A stretch of DNA of 39,906 nucleotides from a virus: the IMG/VR virus record IMGVR_UViG_3300037341_000136, positions 1-39,906 of that record, one strand, 5' to 3'. This document shows, in pieces, positions 22,644 through 29,949 of the stretch (positions within the stretch are counted from its first letter, which is position 1; each line of letters opens with the position of its first letter). A model generated the notes under the pieces. The model did not search any database, had not been told where the DNA came from, and saw only the letters and a list, made by a program, of their open reading frames with translations. The position numbers and the translations under genes are program-made.

Positions 22644-23558
22644 ATGGACGGAGGAATAATTCGCGTACGCCGTAGCCGGAAATGGGCGGCGGTCAACATC
22701 ACCGGCGCAGAAGACGTTGACCTGAGTTGGGAGGCACGCGGGGTGCTCTGGTATCTCCTGGTCAAACCCGACGACTGGCAGGTCTGGTTTGCTGATCTCC
22801 TGAACAAGGGACCATCAGGCCGGGACAAACTACGCCGAATTTTCCGCGAGTTAATAGCGGCTGGATATATGCGCCGGTACCGCGTTCATCGCGGAGAGGA
22901 CGGCCGCTTTGTATGGGTGACTGAAGTGTATGAAGAACCCCAGGAAGCAACCGGGTTTTCAGGCGATGGTGATGACGATATTCCCGATGAAGATGAGGAG
23001 GAAGGGCCCCTACCATCGACGGGTTTTCAGGCGATGGAGGAGGTACCATCGACGGGTTTACCATCGACGGGTTTACCGGCGATGGGTTTACCGTCGACGG
23101 TAAACCCGTCGATATACCATGATCCAACCAACCATGATCCAACCAACCATGATCCAACCCACCACCCCCGCACTGGTGGGGGTGGGTTGGATCATTCTGA
23201 AAAATCCACTCCTACCGAAACCGAGCACTATTTGCTTGAGCAGGGGTTTCACCCCGCATCGGCCCGGGCCTTCCGCGAATATCCGCTACCGGCAGTTCGG
23301 GCAGACTATGAGCGCCGCACGGCTGGCGGGTCCGGTCCCGGCGCGATTGTCCAGGCGTGGCGAGCGTGCCCGCCACATCTGGCAGGTCCGCCCCGCAAAC
23401 GGCAGCCCTCGGACACCATCCGATTTGCCGGGCATATCACCGAGGAGGTGCGCACCAGGTGGCTGGATCTCTGTGCGCAGCATCCCGCACATACGGCGCA
23501 GATTGCGGCGGAATTCCTCCAGCGCTATCCGGTGCCAGCGCAGATGGAGGTGGCATGA
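22644..23558 (+). CDS. Replication initiator-like protein with origin repeats in its gene (304 aa)
   Basis: The ATG at 22644 has a GGAGGA region upstream. Residues about 1-95 look like a winged-helix domain (LSWEARGVLWYLLVKPDDW, then SGRDKLRRIFRELIAAGYM), as in phage replisome organisers of the lambda O or DnaD-like kind. Residues about 105-175 are low-complexity, coded by tandem DNA repeats (STGLP and HDPTN units). The C-terminal 110 residues are a helical domain that probably meets the helicase. It overlaps the DnaB gene by four bases. The lambda O gene likewise contains the origin in its middle. Call by pattern and position. Confidence 0.72.
   Translation: MDGGIIRVRRSRKWAAVNITGAEDVDLSWEARGVLWYLLVKPDDWQVWFADLLNKGPSGRDKLRRIFRELIAAGYMRRYRVHRGEDGRFVWVTEVYEEPQEATGFSGDGDDDIPDEDEEEGPLPSTGFQAMEEVPSTGLPSTGLPAMGLPSTVNPSIYHDPTNHDPTNHDPTHHPRTGGGGLDHSEKSTPTETEHYLLEQGFHPASARAFREYPLPAVRADYERRTAGGSGPGAIVQAWRACPPHLAGPPRKRQPSDTIRFAGHITEEVRTRWLDLCAQHPAHTAQIAAEFLQRYPVPAQMEVA
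22951..23195. repeat. Iteron-like array, candidate replication origin
   Basis: Fifteen-base repeats ACCATCGACGGGTTT occur at 23012-23026, 23045-23059, 23060-23074 and, diverged, 23075-23089 and 23090-23104, with an inverted copy at about 23100-23113. Next come three ACCATGATCCAACCA units (23116-23160). A 14-bp inverted repeat (ATGATCCAACCCAC at 23149-23162; complement at 23182-23195) follows, then an A-rich stretch. An 18-base block (GGGTTTTCAGGCGATGG) is also repeated near 22953 and 23021. The order repeats, dyad, A-rich suits a phage origin. Confidence 0.7.
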
Positions 23559-24889
23559 TGGAGAAACCCATTCCGTTCGATATCACAGCGGAACGTGCAG
23601 TCCTGGGGTCCATCCTGCTGGAACGCGAGGCGATCGTGGCGATTGCGGATGTGCTGCATCCGCACGCCTTTTTCCTGGAGAAGCACGCCTGGATCTACCA
23701 GGCCATGCTGACTTGCTATGCCCGGCGCGTGCCCCCCGATCTGGCAACGGTGGCCGACGAGTTGCGGCGGCATGATCGGCTGGAGCCCATCGGGGGCATT
23801 GCTGTCCTGGGCGAACTGGCTGCCGAAGTCCCCACAGCGGTGCATGTCGAGTATTATGCGCAGATCGTGGCCCGCACCGCGACCCTGCGGCGGCTGATTG
23901 CCGCCGGCGGGGAGATCGCGGCGCTGGGCTACTGCGAAGATCAGGATCTGGATGCGACGCTCCAGCAGGCCGAGGCGACCCTGCTGACCGCGTTGACCGA
24001 CCAGCAAGCCACAGATTTTCATGGCATGGGGGCGGTCTGCCAGGAGTATTTTGCCTGGCTGGAAGCCCTGGATGCCGAGGGCGACCGGGGATTGCTGACC
24101 GGCTTTCTCGATCTGGACGATCTGCTGCGCGGGTTGCAGCCGGGGAACCTGGTGGTGCTGGGCGGGCGACCAGGCAACGGCAAGACCTCGTTCGCGCTCT
24201 CCCTGGCCTACACGCTGGGCGTGCAGCGCGGCCACCCTATCGGCATCGTCTCGCTGGAGATGGGGCGGCAGGAACTGCTCGGTCGCCTGCTGGCGATGCA
24301 CACCGGGCTGGACACGCGCACTTGCCGGGCACGACCCACTGACCGCACGCGCCAGCGGCTGCTCGATGCGCTGGGCGTGCTCAGTGCGGCACCCATCCAC
24401 ATTGAGGATACCGCAGCCATGAGCATCGGCACCATCCGCAGCAAGGCCCGCCGGTTGCGCATGCGGCAACCGCTCGATCTGCTGATTGTGGACTATCTCC
24501 AGTTAGCCACGGGTGATCATCTGCGGCGGAACGGCAATCGCACCCAGGAGGTGGACGAGATCTCACGCGGGTTGAAGGCACTGGCACGCGAGTTGGGCTG
24601 TCCGGTGCTGGCGCTGGCGCAGCTCTCCCGCGCCGTCGAGGGCCGCGCCAGTCATGTGCCGACCCTGGCGGATCTGCGCGAGTCCGGCCAGATTGAGGCG
24701 GATGCGGATGTGGTCTGTTTTATCTATCGGGAGGAGGTGTACGACAAGGAAACGGATAAACGCGGGATCGCGGAGATCCATGTCGCAAAACATCGCAATG
24801 GGCCGCTGGGGATGGTGCCGCTGCGCTTTGAGGCGTGTACCACCCGGTTGCGAAATCTGGAGGTGCTTCGGGTGCCGGAGGGACACTAA
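23555..24889 (+). CDS. dnaB: Replicative DNA helicase, DnaB type
   Basis: The ATG at 23555 overlaps the initiator stop (ATGA) with GGAGG upstream; the product has 444 residues. The N-terminal domain (about 1-150) opens FDITAERAVLGSILLE, typical of DnaB. The RecA-like domain has Walker A GGRPGNGKT at 203-211, Walker B LLIVDYLQL at 309-317 and the late motif QLSRAVE ... DLRESGQIEADADVV at 356-387. It unwinds DNA at the phage fork as a hexamer, loaded by the initiator before it. Length and motifs are normal. Confidence 0.95.
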   Translation: MMEKPIPFDITAERAVLGSILLEREAIVAIADVLHPHAFFLEKHAWIYQAMLTCYARRVPPDLATVADELRRHDRLEPIGGIAVLGELAAEVPTAVHVEYYAQIVARTATLRRLIAAGGEIAALGYCEDQDLDATLQQAEATLLTALTDQQATDFHGMGAVCQEYFAWLEALDAEGDRGLLTGFLDLDDLLRGLQPGNLVVLGGRPGNGKTSFALSLAYTLGVQRGHPIGIVSLEMGRQELLGRLLAMHTGLDTRTCRARPTDRTRQRLLDALGVLSAAPIHIEDTAAMSIGTIRSKARRLRMRQPLDLLIVDYLQLATGDHLRRNGNRTQEVDEISRGLKALARELGCPVLALAQLSRAVEGRASHVPTLADLRESGQIEADADVVCFIYREEVYDKETDKRGIAEIHVAKHRNGPLGMVPLRFEACTTRLRNLEVLRVPEGH

Positions 24890-24891
24890 AA

Positions 24892-24918
24892 GACCGGGCT
24901 GCTAACGACAGCCCGGTC
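24892..24918. terminator. Hairpin after dnaB
   Basis: GACCGGGCTG, a 7-base loop, CAGCCCGGTC, right after the helicase stop. A TTTT run flanks it only on the minus strand. It may end or stabilise the message or block antisense transcription. Confidence 0.5.
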
Positions 24919-24994
24919 AATCTGGAGGAGGTCAGGTGGTATATGCGTCATCCCCTGCCTCTTTCCCATTCTACCACGAAAGGGAGGCAGCAGC

Positions 24995-25300
24995 GTGAAC
25001 ACAATGAAAGTTACCACAAGTATCGAAATACCTTCCGAAAAATATACGGAGTTCGCGGAGGGCTACGCCGATTTGATCGAGCAACTTTTTGCGGACCGTC
25101 CGATGATCCCGCCATTCGAGATTCGGCACACCTCCGCGTTCAAGATGCGAGAGCCGATGAGCCGACAGCACTGGCTGGAAGCGAAGGATGAAATTCTCGC
25201 ATCCATGGGCGCGGAGACACCTATGGAGCGGGCGCTGCGCGGGGGCGGCCTGGAACTGGTCGCATCAGGGCCGTTGGGGGAGCGCCGCGATGAGAGTTGA
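24995..25300 (+). CDS. Hypothetical protein (101 aa)
   Basis: A GTG at 24995 sits seven bases after GGGAGG; an ATG nine bases later has poor spacing. The protein begins MKVTTSIEIPSEKYTEFAEG after a few residues and is helical and acidic with a short Gly/Arg tail. It overlaps the next gene by 11 bases, so it is likely translated with it. No family recognised. The 24,890-24,994 gap holds only the hairpin. Confidence 0.6.
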   Translation: MNTMKVTTSIEIPSEKYTEFAEGYADLIEQLFADRPMIPPFEIRHTSAFKMREPMSRQHWLEAKDEILASMGAETPMERALRGGGLELVASGPLGERRDES

Positions 25301-26699
25301 CTATCTCGATTTCCTCTCCCGCCGCCGACCGTCTGCGCCAACGGCCGGGATTGACATAGTTCCCGATGACCTGCACCCATCGCTGTTTCCGTTCCAGCGA
25401 GAGGCTACTCGACTGGCGTTGCAGCGCGGACGCGCGGCATTATTCGAGGATACCGGCCTGGGGAAATCGCGCCAGATCCTGGAGTGGATGCGCATCATCA
25501 CCCAGGCAACCGGACGCAAGGCACTGCTGCTTACGCCGCTGGCAGTGGCGCACCAGTTTGTCGAGACGGAGGCCCCGGCGCTGGGACTGACGTTGACCTA
25601 TGCCCGCTCCCAGTCGGATGCGGATGCCGCCGGGGAACTTGTGGTCACGAACTACGAGATGGCAGCGAAGTTCGACCCGACGCGCTTTGTCGCCGTGGCA
25701 CTCGACGAGGCCGACATTATCAGTAACTACGTCGGCAAGACCAGTCGGCTACTCACGGAGATGTTTCGGGACACGCCGTATCGCCTGGTGGCAACCGCTA
25801 CTCCGGCCCCGAATGACTTGATTGAACTGGGGCGCTATAGCCAGTTCCTGGGGATTATGGACAGCGGCGAGATGCTCACGCGCTACTTTATCCGGGATAG
25901 CCAGTCCGCCGCCTCGCTCCGGTTGCGGCACTGGGCCGCTGCGGGGCCGTTCTGGGACTGGCTGGTCTCGTGGGCGCTCTGCCTGGGTCTGCCGTCCGAC
26001 CTGGGGCCAGATTACGATGATAGCGGCTACCTGCTGCCGCCACTGACGATTGAACAACATATGGTCAATGTCGACTACAGCGCAGCCCTGGAACAGGGCC
26101 AGTTGTTTCCCGATTCCGTCCACAGCGCCACCGGCATCTGGAAGGTCAAAAAGGAGACGCTGGATGCTCGCTGCGAGTTGACTGCCGCGCTCGTGGCGCG
26201 CAAGATCGATACGCCGTGGGTGGTCTGGTGCGAGACCGATGATGAGAGCCGGCTGCTGGCCCGGCTCATTCCCGACGCGGTCGAAGTGCGCGGCTCGCAC
26301 AAGCCGGAAGAGAAGGAGCGCCGGTTGCGGGCATTCTCGGAAGGCCGCGAGCGCATCATCATCACCAAGCCAAAGATCGCGGGGATGGGCCTGAACTGGC
26401 AGCACTGTGCCGATATGGTCTATTGCTCGCCTACGTTCAGTTTCAAATACTTTTACCAGGGACTGCGGCGTATCTATCGGTTTCGGCAGGAGCGGCCGGT
26501 GACCTGTCACGTTGTGATTGCCGAAACCGAGGAAAACGTGATTGCAGCGGTCGAACGGAAGCAGCGGCAACATCGCCAGATCCACGAACAGGCCCGCGCG
26601 GCCATGCGCCGGCGACGGGAACTCGGTGACGACTGGCGCATCACAACCGGGGAACTTCGACCTATCCAGGTTCCGGCCTGGCTGCGAAAGGTGGCATGA
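25290..26699 (+). CDS. SNF2/DEAD-like ATPase (helicase superfamily 2)
   Basis: The ATG at 25290 has GGGGGAG upstream; 469 residues. Motif I is EDTGLGKS (about residues 53-60), motif II LDEADII (138-144) and motif III ATATP (168-172). The C-terminal RecA domain ends with YQGLRRIYRFRQ, the SNF2-type motif VI. These phage SNF2 ATPases usually stand beside methyltransferases, as here. It may remodel nucleoprotein at forks or modified DNA. Nothing separates it from an active enzyme: all main motifs are there. The last 60 residues are a charged helix (RKQRQHRQIHEQARAAMRR). Confidence 0.88.
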   Translation: MRVDYLDFLSRRRPSAPTAGIDIVPDDLHPSLFPFQREATRLALQRGRAALFEDTGLGKSRQILEWMRIITQATGRKALLLTPLAVAHQFVETEAPALGLTLTYARSQSDADAAGELVVTNYEMAAKFDPTRFVAVALDEADIISNYVGKTSRLLTEMFRDTPYRLVATATPAPNDLIELGRYSQFLGIMDSGEMLTRYFIRDSQSAASLRLRHWAAAGPFWDWLVSWALCLGLPSDLGPDYDDSGYLLPPLTIEQHMVNVDYSAALEQGQLFPDSVHSATGIWKVKKETLDARCELTAALVARKIDTPWVVWCETDDESRLLARLIPDAVEVRGSHKPEEKERRLRAFSEGRERIIITKPKIAGMGLNWQHCADMVYCSPTFSFKYFYQGLRRIYRFRQERPVTCHVVIAETEENVIAAVERKQRQHRQIHEQARAAMRRRRELGDDWRITTGELRPIQVPAWLRKVA

Positions 26700-26706
26700 A
26701 GGGTCA

Positions 26707-26736
26707 GGCTATGGCTGCCGTCGCGCGGCCATAGCC
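26707..26736. terminator. Hairpin between converging genes
   Basis: GGCTATGGC and complement GCCATAGCC, 12-base loop. It lies between the ATPase stop at 26699 and the end of the RHH gene, overlapping its last codons. No long T-run. Confidence 0.45.
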
Positions 26737-26873
26737 TCTTGCAGTAGTACCAGGATCTCGGCGTTGAGCGACCGCGCATCCTGCTTTGCCAGCGTCACAA
26801 GCTGCTCGTGCAGCGTGGTCGGAATACGGATCGTGACCTTCTTCTCGTCGGCATCGGCTTTCGTCTTCGGCAT
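26709..26873 (-). CDS. Arc-like ribbon-helix-helix regulator (54 aa)
   Basis: A short gene on the minus strand inside the right arm, ATG at 26873 with GGAGGGG upstream. The protein starts MPKTKADADEKKVTIRIPTT and continues with LHEQLVTLAKQDARSLNAEI then LVLLQEAMAA. This is the classic ribbon-helix-helix pattern: a short strand VTIRIP, then two helices with a turn at SLNAEI. Members such as Arc and toxin-system antitoxins bind DNA as paired dimers. It faces the HNH gene across a divergent promoter with matched inverted repeats, so it is probably autoregulatory and controls the HNH/methyltransferase genes. Confidence 0.85.
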   Translation of the reverse strand: MPKTKADADEKKVTIRIPTTLHEQLVTLAKQDARSLNAEILVLLQEAMAARRQP

Positions 26874-26899
26874 GTCCCCTCCGTGATGACTATGCCGTC

Positions 26900-26928
26900 A
26901 TTATAGCGGCATCTTGAAGGCACCGCAA
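26900..26928 (-). promoter_or_regulatory. Promoter for the RHH gene
   Basis: TTGCGG (26928-26923), 17 bases, TATAAT (26905-26900) on the minus strand, about 27 bases before the ATG at 26873. The -10 box is perfect and lies in an operator repeat. Confidence 0.75.
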
Positions 26929-26942
26929 CGGCGTGCTATAAT
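26914..26942 (+). promoter_or_regulatory. Promoter for the HNH/methyltransferase genes
   Basis: TTGAAG (26914-26919), 17 bases, TATAAT (26937-26942), about 40 bases before the HNH gene. It overlaps the inverted operator repeat. Confidence 0.75.
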
Positions 26943-26981
26943 GACGGCATAGTAACGGCATTATAGCGGCACGGTGAAGGT

Positions 26982-27593
26982 ATGCCCCCTCGAATGGATC
27001 GCCCGTCGCGCGAGTGGATGGAGCAGAAGTATGTCACCGAGGGCCTCGATTGCACTCAACTGGCGGAACTGCTCGGCATCAACTCCAAAACCGTCTGGAA
27101 GTGGCTGCGTGCCTACGGCATACAGACGCGCCCGCGCGGGTCGAATGAGGCAGTGCTTTTTAAGAAAGGCCAGCACAACGGCTTCAACGGTTCGATGCTT
27201 TCCGAGGAGTCGCGGCGCAAGATTGCCGAAGCCCACAAGCGCAACGGACATGTACCGTATCTGAAGGACGGCAAGCCGTGGATGAAGGGCCGCAAGGGGG
27301 AATTGTCAACCAACTGGAAAGGTGGTATCACTCCAGAGCGGCAAGCGGTCTACGACTCACGCGAATGGAAAGAAGCTGTCAAGGCCGTATGGAAGCGTGA
27401 CAACGCAACCTGTCAGCGATGCGGCAAGCGGCACAATATTTTTACGAACCGTGGCACTTTTGATATTCATCACATCGTAAGTTTCGAGGTCGCAGAGCTT
27501 CGATGCGAAGTGAGCAACCTTGTTCTTCTGTGCGAGGAATGTCATTACTGGGTTCACAGCAACGCCAACACTCAGAAGGAGTTTCTAGGATGA
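26982..27593 (+). CDS. HNH nuclease with N-terminal HTH (203 aa)
   Basis: Residues about 20-46 (EGLDCTQLAELLGINSKTVW) are a helix-turn-helix. Residues 74-90 (SEESRRKIAEAHKRNGH) are like the NUMOD3 DNA-binding helices of homing nucleases. The C-terminal HNH domain has zinc cysteines at 144, 147, 184 and 187 and the active motif DIHHI ... N179 ... H188. The ATG at 26982 has GAAGG very close by; an ATG at 26994 is possible. It overlaps the methyltransferase by four bases. It could be a free-standing homing nuclease, or the nuclease partner of the methyltransferase. Confidence 0.82.
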   Translation: MPPRMDRPSREWMEQKYVTEGLDCTQLAELLGINSKTVWKWLRAYGIQTRPRGSNEAVLFKKGQHNGFNGSMLSEESRRKIAEAHKRNGHVPYLKDGKPWMKGRKGELSTNWKGGITPERQAVYDSREWKEAVKAVWKRDNATCQRCGKRHNIFTNRGTFDIHHIVSFEVAELRCEVSNLVLLCEECHYWVHSNANTQKEFLG

Positions 27594-28654
27594 CAGGTCA
27601 ATGCTTTGAAAGCGCAATAGGCCAGAACTATGCGCTGTACCACGGCGATTGCGTTCTTGTACTTCCTGGTTTACCAGACAATAGTATCGGCCTATCCATC
27701 TCTTCATGGCCATTTTCAGATCAATACAGTTATTCGCCGTCGCCACACGACTTTGGGAACTGCGACGGCGATACGGATTTCTTTCAGCAGATGACCTATC
27801 TGCTTTCGGAGTTGTATCGCGTGACGATACCCGGTCGTTTTGCGATTGTGCATTGCAAGGATCGCATTATCTACGGCAGCCGCAACAACGGCTACCGGCA
27901 CATTGAGCCATTCAGTGACAAGGTGACGGCTGCGATGCGTGCGGCGGACTGGCTATTCTTCGGGCGCATTACCGTGGCGACTGACCCGGTGAGGGAAAAC
28001 AACCAGACCAACAATCTGCCCTACTCCGAACTCTTGAAGGACGCCTCACGCTTTGGGGTCGGCATGCCCGAGTATTTACTGCTGTTCCGCAAGCCGCACA
28101 CCGCCACGGCGGAGGGTGGGCAGTGGTCGGATGAGCGGGTCACAATGGATAGCGATGCCTACACGCTCCCGCGCTGGCAACTGGATGCCAACTCGTTCTG
28201 GCGGAGCGACGGGGAGCGACTGCCCTGGGAAGACGGTGGCTATAACTACCAACGCCACGTTGCCTACCTGGAAGACCTGGATCGCAAGGTGCTGCTGGGC
28301 CGGTCGCATGGCCAGTCGGTCCCCACCGATAACCCCTGGGTCTGGTGGGATATCAGCCGGATCAAGGTGTTGAATGGACGCCTGGCCAAAGAGAACGAAG
28401 ACGAGAAACACATCTGCCCGCTTCAACTTGACTTGATCGAACGCTGCATCACCCGATGGAGCAACCCCGGCGATACGGTGTTGGATTACTTTGCCGGTAT
28501 CGGCAGCGTGCCCTGGGTAGCGCTACAGATGAACCGGCGCGGCGCGGGGATTGAGTTGAAGCGCAGCTACTACGAGGTAGCACGTCGCTACCTCCAGGAT
28601 TTGGAGTTTCAGCAGGCGCAGCCGACGCTGTTTGATCTGGCCGAGGCGCTATGA
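27590..28654 (+). CDS. DNA methyltransferase, N4-cytosine/N6-adenine type
   Basis: The ATG at 27590 overlaps the HNH stop (ATGA) with AAGGAG upstream; 354 residues. Order of motifs is permuted: the catalytic motif IV region is near the N-terminus (SISSWPF, residues 36-42, in place of the usual S/D-P-P-Y/F), and the AdoMet motif I is near the C-terminus (LDYFAGIGS, about 298-306). A large central block (LYRVTIPGRFAIVHCKD ... VGMPEYLLLFRKP) is typical of phage methyltransferases. It would methylate phage DNA, for protection or marking. The exact base and site cannot be read. The changed motif IV is worth testing. Confidence 0.82.
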   Translation: MTGQCFESAIGQNYALYHGDCVLVLPGLPDNSIGLSISSWPFSDQYSYSPSPHDFGNCDGDTDFFQQMTYLLSELYRVTIPGRFAIVHCKDRIIYGSRNNGYRHIEPFSDKVTAAMRAADWLFFGRITVATDPVRENNQTNNLPYSELLKDASRFGVGMPEYLLLFRKPHTATAEGGQWSDERVTMDSDAYTLPRWQLDANSFWRSDGERLPWEDGGYNYQRHVAYLEDLDRKVLLGRSHGQSVPTDNPWVWWDISRIKVLNGRLAKENEDEKHICPLQLDLIERCITRWSNPGDTVLDYFAGIGSVPWVALQMNRRGAGIELKRSYYEVARRYLQDLEFQQAQPTLFDLAEAL

Positions 28655-28986
28655 GCGATACCGAGAGCAGCGCAAAGTCCAACAGTATAGTTGTGAGAGG
28701 TGTAATGATGCGCTTCTACCTCGGAAGTGCTGAGGAAATACGGGCGTTGCGGGCAACGTTGCGAACGCAACGGCGTGACGACAGGATACCGCAGCAGGAC
28801 GCGGAACCATTACGCAACGATGCTACCTCGCGCAACGTTACGCAATCAGTTGCGCAACGGGTACGCGAGGCCTGGGAGGTTGATCGTGCGTTCAACCAGT
28901 CGGCACTGGCGCGGAACCTGGGGGTCCATAAATCCACGGTGAACCGGATTGTCAGGCAGTTGACCCAGGAGGACGGCAATGATTGA
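28651..28986 (+). CDS. Helix-turn-helix protein (111 aa)
   Basis: The ATG at 28651 overlaps the methyltransferase stop; an ATG at 28705, behind AGAGGTG, is another option. Residues about 80-108 (FNQSALARNLGVHKSTVNRI) form a clear helix-turn-helix of the kind used in phage regulators. The middle is Arg- and Gln-rich. It may control replication or late genes. Confidence 0.7.
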   Translation: MSDTESSAKSNSIVVRGVMMRFYLGSAEEIRALRATLRTQRRDDRIPQQDAEPLRNDATSRNVTQSVAQRVREAWEVDRAFNQSALARNLGVHKSTVNRIVRQLTQEDGND

Positions 28987-29284
28987 CCCGCGAGATCGCG
29001 CCGTCCAGATACTCACGGTCTACTTCCGTCGCCTGGTTGAGGCGACGGGACATAGCTGGACCGAACGGAACGACCGACATATGTCGGAGTTGGCCGACTG
29101 CCTGATTGATGCGGCCTGTGAGCCGGACCCGCAGATCTTGGCAGGGTTTGCCGCAGAACTGGATCGGCCGTACACCGGCACGACGATCCGGCAGACGCGC
29201 CCGCTGACGCCGGATGACGACCCGCACTACCAGGCGTGGCTCCGGCAGCGGAACGCGAACGGAGGGCAACATGGACCAGGGTGA
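28979..29284 (+). CDS. Hypothetical protein (101 aa)
   Basis: The ATG at 28979 overlaps the previous gene by 8 bases, with GGAGG upstream. The protein is helical at first (RAVQILTVYFRRLVEATGHS) then polar with a Gly-rich end. It contains no known motif. Part of the tightly packed right-arm operon, before a 51-aa gene. Confidence 0.6.
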   Translation: MIDPRDRAVQILTVYFRRLVEATGHSWTERNDRHMSELADCLIDAACEPDPQILAGFAAELDRPYTGTTIRQTRPLTPDDDPHYQAWLRQRNANGGQHGPG

Positions 29285-29426
29285 TATGTTTGCAGCAGAG
29301 TTGCCCCATCCGGGTGAATACCCAATCCCACCCGGGGCGCGCCAATCGTCTGGGCACGGACGGAGCAGGGACGGGCTATCCCGCTGGCGCTGTCCACAGC
29401 GCGGGACTGCGCCGGTCGGCGGGTAG
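29271..29426 (+). CDS. Small protein (51 aa)
   Basis: The ATG at 29271 follows GGAGGG and overlaps the previous stop by 14 bases. It reads MDQGDMFAAELPHPGEYPIP and then a basic Arg/Ser/Gly tail. It may be disordered and bind nucleic acid. No family recognised. Confidence 0.5.
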   Translation: MDQGDMFAAELPHPGEYPIPPGARQSSGHGRSRDGLSRWRCPQRGTAPVGG

Positions 29427-29475
29427 CAATGAATCATTTCGTGGACTGCCCCCAGGGAAGAAAATGGAGGAGACG

Positions 29476-29946
29476 ATGAGCGGGAAATACGCACAGAAAA
29501 CGAGCGTCAACAAAGATGCGTCACTCGCGGAGATCGAACGCACGCTGACGCGCTACGGTGCCACCGGGTTTCTCTATGGTTGGTCAGGGACGGATGCGAT
29601 GGTCGGGTTTGTGCTGCGCAACCGCCAGTTTCGTTTGATCATCCCGATGCCAGATCGGAACAGTCGGGAGTTTCTCAGGACACCGAAGCAGGGCCGATTA
29701 CGGTCAAAGACGGCAGCACAGGAGGCGTATGACCAGGCGGTGCGTCAGCGCTGGCGTGCATTGGCGCTCTACGTCAAAGCCGTGCTGGAAGCGGTCGAGG
29801 CAGGTATTCTTAGCTTTGAGGATGCATTTCTGGCGTATACCGCCCTGCCGGGTGGCCCCACAGTGGGACAGTGGATGCAGCCACAGTTGGAACGCACGTT
29901 GGAGCAGGGACAGATGCCGCCCCTGCTGCCGCTACCACAGGAGTAA
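29476..29946 (+). CDS. Conserved phage protein of unknown function (156 aa)
   Basis: The ATG at 29476 sits five bases after GGAGG; an upstream ATG at 29464 is part of that signal. The start SGKYAQKTSVNKDASLAEIE and the GFVLRNRQFRLIIPMP strand pair match a widespread phage family beside replication genes, though its job is unknown. The C-terminus is helical with a Pro/Leu end. The exonuclease gene follows three bases on. Confidence 0.75.
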   Translation: MSGKYAQKTSVNKDASLAEIERTLTRYGATGFLYGWSGTDAMVGFVLRNRQFRLIIPMPDRNSREFLRTPKQGRLRSKTAAQEAYDQAVRQRWRALALYVKAVLEAVEAGILSFEDAFLAYTALPGGPTVGQWMQPQLERTLEQGQMPPLLPLPQE

Positions 29947-29949
29947 CCG

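Larger units (their letters stand above)
26891..26971. promoter_or_regulatory. Operator repeats between the RHH and HNH genes
   Basis: TATGCCGTCATTATAGC (26891-26907) and its exact inverted copy (26935-26951) flank the centre, with a further partial direct copy (CGGCATTATAGCGGCA at 26956-26971). They cover the -10 boxes of both divergent promoters. Such paired sites fit an RHH regulator. Confidence 0.75.

Noticed and set aside
23116-23160. Three 15-bp tandem repeats as a CRISPR array
   Set aside because: Units are contiguous with no spacers, are in frame inside a gene and sit in an origin-like array.
26982-27593. HNH gene as part of a split intron
   Set aside because: No group I intron core was noticed and both neighbours are intact genes.
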